Source: a virus. From it: a stretch of 39,451 nt of DNA. Shown piece after piece: positions 1 through 6,260 of the stretch; position 1 is the stretch's first letter, and every line of letters begins with the position of its first letter. The notes below the pieces were generated by a model. It searched no databases. It had not been told where the DNA came from and saw only the letters and a program-made list of their open reading frames with translations. The DNA lies in IMG/VR virus record IMGVR_UViG_3300006947_000030, positions 1-39,451 of that record. One strand, given 5' to 3'. A program made the translations under genes and the position numbers.

Positions 1-1
1 A

Positions 2-247
2 GCTGAAAGGCTTGCAAACTCTGCTAAGTTTAAGAAGAAGTTAAAAGCTAAATCTAATGTGTTTAAAACTTCTCCAGTGTACGTTGAACTCAAAGCTCAA
101 AAGGCTGATGCGATCAATGATTTTAACAAGTCTATCGATAAGATGGACGAGAACTACAACCAATGGACTGATGCGTCTAAGTATGCAGATACTTATTACG
201 GTGACACTATGCGTGAAACCACTAAATTTGATAACGACTGGGGTTAG
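2..247 (+). CDS. Hypothetical protein, 5'-truncated by the window edge
   Basis: The reading frame beginning at base 2 is open to a TAG at 245-247, so this is the C-terminal part (81 residues visible) of a gene that starts outside the window. A GTG at 59 could serve as an internal start, but the frame upstream of it is open and reads as a lysine-rich helix (repeated K and A), so I favour a longer protein. The visible part is highly charged and rich in D, N, K and Y, with no cysteine and no membrane segment. It ends 3 bases before the next gene, so it belongs to the same operon. I do not recognise the family. Confidence 0.6.
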   Translation, partial: AERLANSAKFKKKLKAKSNVFKTSPVYVELKAQKADAINDFNKSIDKMDENYNQWTDASKYADTYYGDTMRETTKFDNDWG

Positions 248-250
248 TAA

Positions 251-481
251 ATGAATTTTAAATCTTTTGTACCGTCTCGCGAGAGGCTCACTTGGGAAAT
301 TGTTGGTTTTGTAGATGCTATGAGCATGTTAGTACCAATGGCAGTTTTACCTTTTGTTTCAATTTGGGCACTTAATACGTTATTCTCTCTAGGTTTACTA
401 GTTGATACTAAAACGTATTTAGCAGTGTTCTATTTTCACTCATTAGTTCAAATCGGATTAGAATATTCAAAAGAGAGGTAA
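251..481 (+). CDS. Small membrane protein, unknown function
   Basis: This 76-residue protein has a charged N-terminus, a long hydrophobic stretch from about residue 16 to 50, and a second hydrophobic segment at about 57-70 followed by a charged tail. That predicts one or two transmembrane helices. It sits between two other small genes (3-base gap upstream, 6-base gap downstream) and two genes upstream of a cell-wall hydrolase. The size and topology would fit a class II holin, but nothing in the sequence proves that. The next gene's ribosome site (AGAGAGGT) lies in its last codons. Confidence 0.65.
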   Translation: MNFKSFVPSRERLTWEIVGFVDAMSMLVPMAVLPFVSIWALNTLFSLGLLVDTKTYLAVFYFHSLVQIGLEYSKER

Positions 482-487
482 GTTAAT

Positions 488-793
488 ATGGATCGTAGCA
501 AGATTGTTAAGCTATTAGAAGAAGGTGTAATTCAAGTAACGTTCACTAAGAAGAATGGTGAGCAACGTATTATGGATTGCACTTTAAATATGGATATTAT
601 TCCTGAGGTTGCACACCCAAAGAGTAAGCAAGGTGTCAGTTATGTGGATGACGAAGGTGTACAACGCACTATTCAATCTATTGCATGTTATGATGTTAAG
701 GCAGAAGGATGGCGTTCATTCTTAGTTCCTAATATCACAAGCTTGAATATATTTGAAAATAAAAGTGGAATAAGTGTGTACAACTTAGTCTAA
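488..793 (+). CDS. WYL_2/DUF2693-like small SH3-barrel protein (copy 1)
   Basis: A 101-residue soluble protein with the pattern of the phage DUF2693/WYL_2 family: an N-terminal helix (IVKLLEEG), a beta hairpin ending in a CTLN turn followed by I-I-P, and a C-terminal W-R-S-F strand (around residues 81-84) of the type that closes an Sm/SH3-like barrel. The family is recognised from memory of the motif, not by a search. A second member lies at 2781-3077 with the same LLE-G, TLN-DII and E-W-x-x-F landmarks, so the two are paralogues. The start is supported by AGAGAGGT eleven bases upstream. Its role is unknown; such proteins are common in T4-like early regions. Confidence 0.6.
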   Translation: MDRSKIVKLLEEGVIQVTFTKKNGEQRIMDCTLNMDIIPEVAHPKSKQGVSYVDDEGVQRTIQSIACYDVKAEGWRSFLVPNITSLNIFENKSGISVYNLV

Positions 794-805
794 ACGTGAT
801 ATAAT
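777..805 (+). promoter_or_regulatory. sigma70-type extended -10 promoter
   Basis: TGTACA (777-782) and TATAAT (800-805) are separated by exactly 17 bases, and TGA directly before the hexamer gives the extended -10 form TGnTATAAT. It overlaps the end of the preceding gene and lies about 33 bases before the ATG at 838, so it should drive 838 onward. It lacks the T4 late consensus TATAAATA and therefore looks like an early/host-RNAP promoter. The same -35, spacing and TGn occur in reverse at 34380-34352. Confidence 0.7.
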
Positions 806-837
806 GGTATCATAAATTTGAGAAGAGAGAATATAGC

Positions 838-2049
838 ATGGCGACTTTAAAAGCTTTGACAACGAAAAAGAAAAAGAAAGTAGATTATACTCGACGTCCT
901 CGGACGGGTATTGCTGCAGCCTCTGTAGATAAAGGCTTTGCGCACTTAAAGGATTACTTTCAAGTTGAAGTTGTTAAGGCTGATAAAGTAAAGTTGATGA
1001 AAGCTTTCATTAAGAAGAATTATTCTAAAGATGATTCAACTGTTATGCTATCTGCTCCTGAATGGGTTTATAACTGTCGAGTACATGTTGCTGCTTGTAT
1101 GCAGTGGGTAACTCATGGATTAGAGTTTGAAAAAATACCATACAAACGTAAAGTTTTACAACTAGACGGCACCACAAGAACTGAAGAGTTGGAGTCTTTT
1201 TATGATGGACATGAAGCTATACGTCGTTTCGTAGCAGATGCGACTGAAGCAGGTACAACAGCGATTGCAGAAAAAGCTGAAAATACCGAAGCCGTAGCAA
1301 ATGTGATTGTCTTGACTCCCACTCAGAGGTACCAAGCTAAAGTTAATGATACTATTTTAACTGACTTGGATGAACTGGAAGATCAATGGATCGGTGGCGA
1401 AGAACCTGAATTTGATTTATACAATGGGTTCCGCCTCCATGGTCTTACAGGTAAAGCAGCTGAGCCCGTTCGCAAACGGCTTGATGGATGGCTTCTTGAC
1501 TTCAATGACTCTTATAACAAGCAGTGTGATCAAGCCGTAGAAGGCTATTCACATATCAAGCGTTCAGTAATGAGACGGCGCATTAAGCACGTTGAAGATA
1601 TGCTCGCTGATTGTGATAAAATCAAAGCTGCAACTGTCGCAACACGAAAAATTAGTAAACCTCGTGTAAAGTCTGCGGATAAGCAAGTCGCTAAGATGAA
1701 GTACAAGAAGGATGATAGTGAAAACAAATTAGTCTCTATCAATCCCATCTCAATAATTGGAGCAATGAGACTGTTTGTCTTCAACTCCAAGACACGAGAA
1801 ATCACCGAATACGTGTCAGACAAAGCGAGCGGGTTCTCTATTAAAGGTACTACTCTACAAGGTGTAGATCTAGAATCTGATAACACTCGGAAGATAAGGT
1901 TACGTAAACCTGAAGACTTCCTACATATTGTACAGTCCAAATCTCTTAAATTGATAGATAAAGCTTGGGCTACATTAACTACGAAAGAATCTAAACCTAA
2001 CGGTCGTATTAATGCAGATTGTATACTAATAAGAGTAGTAGATAAATGA
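838..2049 (+). CDS. Conserved hypothetical protein, 403 residues, basic
   Basis: A soluble 403-residue protein with a very basic N-terminus (KKKKK at 11-15, then R-R-P-R), an acidic middle (residues about 180-200, rich in D and E), a basic coiled-looking region around 240-290 and a beta-rich C-terminus. I see no catalytic motif that I recognise. The start is placed at the ATG behind GAGAAGAGAG, downstream of the extended -10 promoter at 777-805. The stop overlaps the next start (ATGA at 2046-2049), which implies translational coupling to the cell-wall hydrolase. I recall similar long hypotheticals near the replication genes of marine T4-like phages, but cannot assign a function. Confidence 0.75.
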   Translation: MATLKALTTKKKKKVDYTRRPRTGIAAASVDKGFAHLKDYFQVEVVKADKVKLMKAFIKKNYSKDDSTVMLSAPEWVYNCRVHVAACMQWVTHGLEFEKIPYKRKVLQLDGTTRTEELESFYDGHEAIRRFVADATEAGTTAIAEKAENTEAVANVIVLTPTQRYQAKVNDTILTDLDELEDQWIGGEEPEFDLYNGFRLHGLTGKAAEPVRKRLDGWLLDFNDSYNKQCDQAVEGYSHIKRSVMRRRIKHVEDMLADCDKIKAATVATRKISKPRVKSADKQVAKMKYKKDDSENKLVSINPISIIGAMRLFVFNSKTREITEYVSDKASGFSIKGTTLQGVDLESDNTRKIRLRKPEDFLHIVQSKSLKLIDKAWATLTTKESKPNGRINADCILIRVVDK

Positions 2050-2555
2050 GTAAAATCAAATTAGCAATCGCAGCACTATTATTATCAACATCAGCAAATG
2101 CAGAATTCGTTCTCGATGGAATGCACAATCTCCCTCAAGAAGAGTTTGATTGCTTAGTCTTGAATTCATATTTTGAAGCTAGAAATCAATCATCTAACGG
2201 ACAGATGGCAGTAACAAACGTAGTACTTAATAGAATGAAGGACAATCGTTATCCTAATACAGCGTGTGAAGTAATCAAGCAAGCTAAGTATCATAGCAAC
2301 GGAGCTATAGTACGTCATAAATGCCAATTCAGTTGGTTCTGTGATGGACTATCTGACCGTCCTAGAAACTTTGATGCATACTTTCACGCGGTAATTGTTA
2401 CTACTCAAGCGTTGGATCTCCATGATTATGGATTTGATTCAACAAATGGTAGTACACATTACCACACTAAATCAGTTCAACCATATTGGAGTACAACCCT
2501 TGAATACATTACATCTATTGACGACCACCATTTCTACAAATGGGGAACAGGTTGA
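2046..2555 (+). CDS. Secreted cell-wall hydrolase, SleB/Hydrolase_2 type (putative endolysin)
   Basis: The 169-residue protein starts with a textbook Sec signal peptide: positive residues K3 and K5, a hydrophobic core from L6 to L13, and an A-N-A cleavage site before E20. The mature part has the Hydrolase_2 (SleB/CwlJ) pattern: YFEARNQ with the likely catalytic Glu at 44, then a conserved helix (V-x-N-V-V-L-N-R), and the Q-F-S-W-x-x-D-G segment near residues 97-104. Such enzymes cleave peptidoglycan glycan strands. Being exported by Sec, it would not need a holin for release into the periplasm. It overlaps the upstream gene by ATGA and is followed directly by gp33, so it is transcribed with early/middle genes. 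Confidence 0.85.
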   Translation: MSKIKLAIAALLLSTSANAEFVLDGMHNLPQEEFDCLVLNSYFEARNQSSNGQMAVTNVVLNRMKDNRYPNTACEVIKQAKYHSNGAIVRHKCQFSWFCDGLSDRPRNFDAYFHAVIVTTQALDLHDYGFDSTNGSTHYHTKSVQPYWSTTLEYITSIDDHHFYKWGTG

Positions 2556-2784
2556 AATTCCTGCTCCTATCATTACAAAGAAAAGATTTTCAACTATGGT
2601 TGAAAATAAAGTTAAATCACTTAGTGTAGCGTACATCGAAGCTGTACTTATTATCTGTGAAGAACGAGAATTGCCTCCTGAAGATATTAAGAGGCTATTA
2701 AGTCCTGTAATTATAGATAAGATCGAAGCAGAAGCACTTGAAGTTAATTCTATTAAGGGTGGAGGAGCAAGGTTACCTATATGA
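2518..2784 (+). CDS. 33: Late-promoter transcription co-activator, gp33-like
   Basis: Residues about 27-88 (K-R-F-S, then V-x-Y-I-E-A-V, I-C-E-E-R, L-P-P-E-D, I-I-D-K-I-E-A-E-A) match my memory of gp33 from marine T4-like phages. In T4, gp33 bridges the RNA polymerase beta-flap and the gp45 sliding clamp so that gp55 can use late promoters. The order gp33, (small gene), gp59, gp32 also fits T4. The start is uncertain: the first in-frame ATG (2596) would cut off the conserved K-R-F, so I use the in-frame TTG at 2518, giving 88 residues; an ATT start near 2557 behind GGGGAACAGG is another option. The C-terminus (A-R-L-P-I) lacks the T4 clamp-binding ending L-D-F-L. Confidence 0.65.
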   Translation: MTTTISTNGEQVEIPAPIITKKRFSTMVENKVKSLSVAYIEAVLIICEERELPPEDIKRLLSPVIIDKIEAEALEVNSIKGGGARLPI

Positions 2785-3077
2785 GTTTACACTACTCAAA
2801 GTTTGAACTGATAGAACTACTCGAGATTGGTGTGTATAGTGTTATGTACATGGACAATGAGAATAGAAGACAGTCTAGATGTCTTACTTTAAACCGTGAT
2901 ATAATCGGTGAATTAGATGCTCTCCCTCCTGGTTTTCATAGTGTAATGGAAGCTGCAGACTACAAAGGTGGTAAAGAGGCAATAGCAGCACTTGATATTA
3001 ATTCTAAAGAATGGCACATATTCTATTTAGAAAATGCAATTAGGATGAAGAAGTACGATGATAATGGAACCTTTTGA
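2781..3077 (+). CDS. WYL_2/DUF2693-like small SH3-barrel protein (copy 2)
   Basis: A 98-residue paralogue of the protein at 488-793: both have an LLE-G helix start, a C-L-T-L-N turn followed by D-I-I, and a final E-W-x-x-F strand. It starts inside the last codon of gp33 (ATGA overlap, 2781-2784) and its own 3' end overlaps gp59 by 20 bases, so it is a coupled member of the gp33-gp59 operon. The function is unknown. A sequence inside it (TGATATAAT at 2897-2905) resembles the phage's extended -10 elements but encodes the conserved N-R-D-I-I and lacks a -35 box. Confidence 0.6.
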   Translation: MSLHYSKFELIELLEIGVYSVMYMDNENRRQSRCLTLNRDIIGELDALPPGFHSVMEAADYKGGKEAIAALDINSKEWHIFYLENAIRMKKYDDNGTF

Positions 3078-3642
3078 AGCGTTTAGATACTACCAGTCTT
3101 TGAAGCTGCATTTTGAGCAAGAGTCTTATGATGCACCAAAGTATAATTTTAAAACATCAGTGAAGCCACAATCCTTCTGGAAACGTAAGGATAAATACTT
3201 CTTTGCTAAGGTTGGCAGGATGTTTGATACACCACCTGAGCTAATCAATTACTACGCTGCGCACTTTGTTGCAGACAATAATTGGGTTGGCGATATGCTT
3301 GGCAATGAACAAGTGTATCGTGATTGGCAAAAAAGAACAGAGTCCATGGGATATAACTTTGAACAAGATCTTGATAAAGTGAATGTTGATAGTTTTGACC
3401 AGCTGTTTGAAATCGGCAACCAATATCCAAAGGTTGTAGAATCCTACTTATCAGATGATATAAATATTGAGTCTGTCGTGATACTTAATAAGCTCACGAA
3501 CTTTATGAGTAGGGCGGACAAAACCATTTCTGATCCAATCTTGTGGCCTAGTGTCTCACGTAAGATTAGAAAATATAGCTTACTTGTTAACATTAATTCA
3601 GATAAAATGAAAAAAATTATCTTTAAAGTGTTTACATCTTAA
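3058..3642 (+). CDS. 59: gp59-like loader of the replicative helicase
   Basis: The 194-residue protein aligns along its length with T4 gp59 (217 residues): A-F-R-Y-Y-Q-S-L-K near the N-terminus, K-Y-N-F then K-R-K-D-K-Y-F-F-A-K (T4 has R-R-D-K-Y-F-F-Q-K), A-x-x-W-V-G-D, F-x-x-D, and K-V-x-x-S-Y at about 132-138. gp59 binds gp32-coated forked DNA and loads the gp41 helicase, linking recombination to replication. It lies just before gp32, as in T4. The start could be ATG 3058 or 3064; 3058 fits AGGA better. The gene ends just before the gp32 promoter. Confidence 0.85.
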   Translation: MIMEPFEAFRYYQSLKLHFEQESYDAPKYNFKTSVKPQSFWKRKDKYFFAKVGRMFDTPPELINYYAAHFVADNNWVGDMLGNEQVYRDWQKRTESMGYNFEQDLDKVNVDSFDQLFEIGNQYPKVVESYLSDDINIESVVILNKLTNFMSRADKTISDPILWPSVSRKIRKYSLLVNINSDKMKKIIFKVFTS

Positions 3643-3668
3643 GCGATACGTGTTATAATAGACGTATC
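3631..3668 (+). promoter_or_regulatory. sigma70-type extended -10 promoter with flanking inverted repeat, upstream of gp32
   Basis: TTTACA (3631-3636) and TATAAT (3654-3659) are 17 bases apart, with TGT before the hexamer (extended -10). A perfect 7-base inverted repeat, GATACGT (3645-3651) and ACGTATC (3662-3668), brackets the -10 element and could be an operator. The gp32 ATG is at 3710 behind AAAGGAAAC, leaving a leader of about 44 bases. Confidence 0.75.
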
Positions 3669-3709
3669 ACCAAAACAATTAATACACTGCAATATAAAGG
3701 AAACATAAT

Positions 3710-4615
3710 ATGTCTTTTGCAAACTTAAAACGAAATCGTACTGATATCGCCTCTCTCACCAAAGCTGCTGAAGCTGTTGGTGGTCAAAAAGCATCTTACC
3801 AAGATGATCGCTTCTGGAAGCCTACTGTAGATAAAGCTGGTAATGGCTATGCCGTTATTCGTTTCTTACCTGCTGCTGAAGGTGAAGAACTTCCATGGGT
3901 TCGCTACTGGGACCATGGTTTTAAAGGTCCAACTGGACAATGGTACATTGAGAATTCTTTGACTACTATTGGTCAAGATGATCCTGTATCAGAAATGAAT
4001 AGTATTCTTTGGAATACTGGTCGTGATGAAGATAAAGAGATTGCACGTGCTCGTAAGCGCCGCTTACACTATGTGTCAAATATCATGGTAGTATCTGATC
4101 CTTCTAATCCAGCAAATGATGGCAAGACTTTCTTGTACACATTCGGTAAGAAGATCTTTGATAAGATCATGGATGTTATGCAGCCACAATTCCAAGATGA
4201 AACTCCGGTTAATCCATATGACTTCTGGGAAGGTGCTGACTTCAAGCTTAAGATTCAACAGGTTGCGGGATACCGTAACTATGATAAGTCTGAATTCGCT
4301 GGTATGAAAGCTTTGTCTGAAGATGATGCTAAACTTGAAGCGATCTATAATACACTATACAGCCTTGCTGAGATTGTAGATCCTAAAAGCTTTAAGACTT
4401 ATGCGGAACTTAAAGCTAAGTTGAATCGTGTACTTGGCGAAGAAGGTGCTGTCATGACTACTGCTGAAGCGGTATCACTAGACGAACCAACTGCAGCGCC
4501 AATGCAACGTGCAGCAGCTGAACCTGTACCGCAAGCTACGTTTGTACCTCAAACAGCAGCAACAGATGATGATGATGATTCGTTATCCTACTTTAATAAG
4601 TTAGCTAACGGTTAA
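3710..4615 (+). CDS. 32: Single-stranded DNA-binding protein gp32
   Basis: The 301-residue protein has the T4 gp32 layout: a basic N-terminus for cooperative binding (L-K-R-N-R-T at 6-11, LAST-like), an OB-fold core with Y-x-D-H-x-F-K-G, Q-W-Y-I-E and D-P-x-x-P-x-N-D-G-K-x-F-x-Y-x-F-G-K-K-I-x-D-K-I, W-E-G-A-D-F-x-L-K, and an acidic C-terminal tail with five consecutive Asp near residues 287-291 that in T4 contacts partner proteins. It coats single-stranded DNA during replication, recombination and repair. The entire protein contains no cysteine, so the zinc site of T4 gp32 (His64, Cys77, Cys87, Cys90) is absent. It has its own strong promoter and is closed by the terminator at 4631. Confidence 0.95.
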   Translation: MSFANLKRNRTDIASLTKAAEAVGGQKASYQDDRFWKPTVDKAGNGYAVIRFLPAAEGEELPWVRYWDHGFKGPTGQWYIENSLTTIGQDDPVSEMNSILWNTGRDEDKEIARARKRRLHYVSNIMVVSDPSNPANDGKTFLYTFGKKIFDKIMDVMQPQFQDETPVNPYDFWEGADFKLKIQQVAGYRNYDKSEFAGMKALSEDDAKLEAIYNTLYSLAEIVDPKSFKTYAELKAKLNRVLGEEGAVMTTAEAVSLDEPTAAPMQRAAAEPVPQATFVPQTAATDDDDDSLSYFNKLANG

Positions 4616-4630
4616 TAACTGTCGCATACT

Positions 4631-4659
4631 AAAAGGGAGCTTAATCGCTCCCTTTTTTT
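4631..4659 (+). terminator. Intrinsic terminator, bidirectional, after gp32
   Basis: AAAAGGGAGC (4631-4640) pairs perfectly with GCTCCCTTTT (4647-4656) around a 6-base loop, followed by a T run to 4659. The A run on the 5' side makes it a terminator for the minus strand too. It lies between convergent gp32 and the tape-measure gene. Confidence 0.9.
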
Positions 4660-4681
4660 AACTTTAATAAAGTTATAAAAC

Positions 4682-6226
4682 TTACCTAGCAGATTTCTTT
4701 TTTATATCTCCAGGTTGACCAGCTTCACTACCTTGTGCGCTAGGCTTATGAGAATAAACCGTAGTTGTAGTAGCTCCAACAGTCGTAGTATTACCGCTAT
4801 TAATTGCAGCTTGACCTGCAAAGCCTTTGGCTAAGCTTGCAACTTCTTTCGCAGCTTGATCTTCTGCTAACTGAGCACCGATCTCTGATGATTGTGCCAA
4901 ATCATATTCCACAGTATTATCGCCAGTTTCTGGATTAAGTCCGGCGTATTCATAAACGCTGTTTGGAATAGCTTTTGATACTAGGTTTGGTATGTCGTAC
5001 CAAGGTGCATCAGCATTAGGCATTGGTAGAATACTACGTAATACGTCTCTATAGAAGTCTTTAATACTGAAGTTGCTTCCTATATCAATACCCTTTTTGA
5101 AAATAGCTACTACTGAATCAATAATTCCGTCTATGAAATCATATATCCCTTGTGTCAAACTCAAAAACAAATCAGTGAAACTAAAACTATCGAGAGCCTC
5201 AGAAGACTCATCAAATCCAAATTTCTTAAGAACCCATGATACTAAGTCTTTTATTAAGTCAAGCGGTACAGTAACCAATGATGTAACAAATCCGTTGAGT
5301 GCGCCTTTAAGACCAAGGAATAAACCTTCGATAACTCCTGAACCTTCATTAAATCCGTCTATTGCTCCCATGATAGTATCCCATGCAACCATGATAATAC
5401 CGAGAGGAGCTAATACTTTTCCTGCAATACCAGCAATCTTTCCAATAAGACTTCCAAATTTACCAACGTGTGTGCCAATTGTCGTAAAGAAGTTGCGAAC
5501 CAGCCTGATAGGCTTCATTACTATTTCAGTAATTATTATTCTTATACGAGTGAAAATACTTCCTATTCTTGTTCCTACACCTTTCCACGATTCAAATATG
5601 CCGTCAGATATAATTTTATAGAAGTTTGCTATTCTTGCTCCAATCTTTGCTAAAGGACCTTCAGCAGATGGAGTTAACTTCATCTTTAGATCATCAAAAA
5701 ATGCAGCAAGTGCTACACCAATGTTAGTAACCTTAAGAGCCATCCTAGATTTTAAATTAGCAATAGAGGTTTTCCAACCATCTAACACTGCAGCAAGACT
5801 CTTTCGAAATTCAGCTGTAGTGAATAACTTAAAGTATGCCTTTATAGTCTTACCCCAAGCTAGCAACGCACCTGCAGCTGCTCCAATACCAAGTGCTGCT
5901 GCTCCAAGCGCTACGCCTACCGCACCACCACCACCGTCGCCAGTAAATTGTGCATGCTCTGGAGCTTCAGTGCTTGGATTTTTTAATGCATTAAGTAGTT
6001 CACGATCTTTCTCAAGCTGAGCAAGAGCATTACCTTTCATGAACTCTAGCAATGCATTAATTCCAAATGCAATTTGCGATTGAATATTAAACGCATCAAG
6101 ACCAGTACTACGAATCTCTTCAAGCGAAAAGAATCCATCTTCTGTGTTTTGCTCTATCGCTTTCGTAGATTTATTCTGTTCTTGCATCTGATCTGTAAGA
6201 TCAGCTAGCGTAAGTGTTAATGCCAT
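4682..6226 (-). CDS. Tape-measure / tail-length protein
   Basis: A 514-residue protein with the hallmarks of a tape measure: a helical, Gln- and Glu-rich N-terminus, a Gly/Ala-rich hydrophobic segment at about 98-124, and further hydrophobic helices around 265-290 and 300-330, separated by amphipathic helices. It is the last gene of the minus-strand tail operon and follows the gp26-like chaperone gene and its frameshift extension by 34 bases, the position tape measures occupy in most tailed phages. In T4 the equivalent is gp29 (590 residues, also a hub subunit). I rely on context and composition, not on a clear residue match. The start at 6226 has AAGGTGA upstream. Confidence 0.7.
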   Translation of the reverse strand: MALTLTLADLTDQMQEQNKSTKAIEQNTEDGFFSLEEIRSTGLDAFNIQSQIAFGINALLEFMKGNALAQLEKDRELLNALKNPSTEAPEHAQFTGDGGGGAVGVALGAAALGIGAAAGALLAWGKTIKAYFKLFTTAEFRKSLAAVLDGWKTSIANLKSRMALKVTNIGVALAAFFDDLKMKLTPSAEGPLAKIGARIANFYKIISDGIFESWKGVGTRIGSIFTRIRIIITEIVMKPIRLVRNFFTTIGTHVGKFGSLIGKIAGIAGKVLAPLGIIMVAWDTIMGAIDGFNEGSGVIEGLFLGLKGALNGFVTSLVTVPLDLIKDLVSWVLKKFGFDESSEALDSFSFTDLFLSLTQGIYDFIDGIIDSVVAIFKKGIDIGSNFSIKDFYRDVLRSILPMPNADAPWYDIPNLVSKAIPNSVYEYAGLNPETGDNTVEYDLAQSSEIGAQLAEDQAAKEVASLAKGFAGQAAINSGNTTTVGATTTTVYSHKPSAQGSEAGQPGDIKKKSAR

Positions 6227-6260
6227 TAGCCTTCACCTTGTGTGATGTTAGTTCTATTTT

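Noticed and set aside
1545-1940. 131-codon minus-strand frame
   Set aside because: Antisense shadow of the 403-residue protein with Leu/Ser-rich composition and no ribosome site.
2897-2905. TGATATAAT inside the second WYL_2-like gene, similar to the extended -10 promoters
   Set aside because: There is no -35 box at 17 bases (AGATGT), and the bases encode the conserved N-R-D-I-I of the protein, so the match is probably coincidental.
5073-5621. 182-codon plus-strand frame opposite the tape-measure gene
   Set aside because: It lies wholly antisense to a well-supported gene, has no ribosome site and no recognisable domain.
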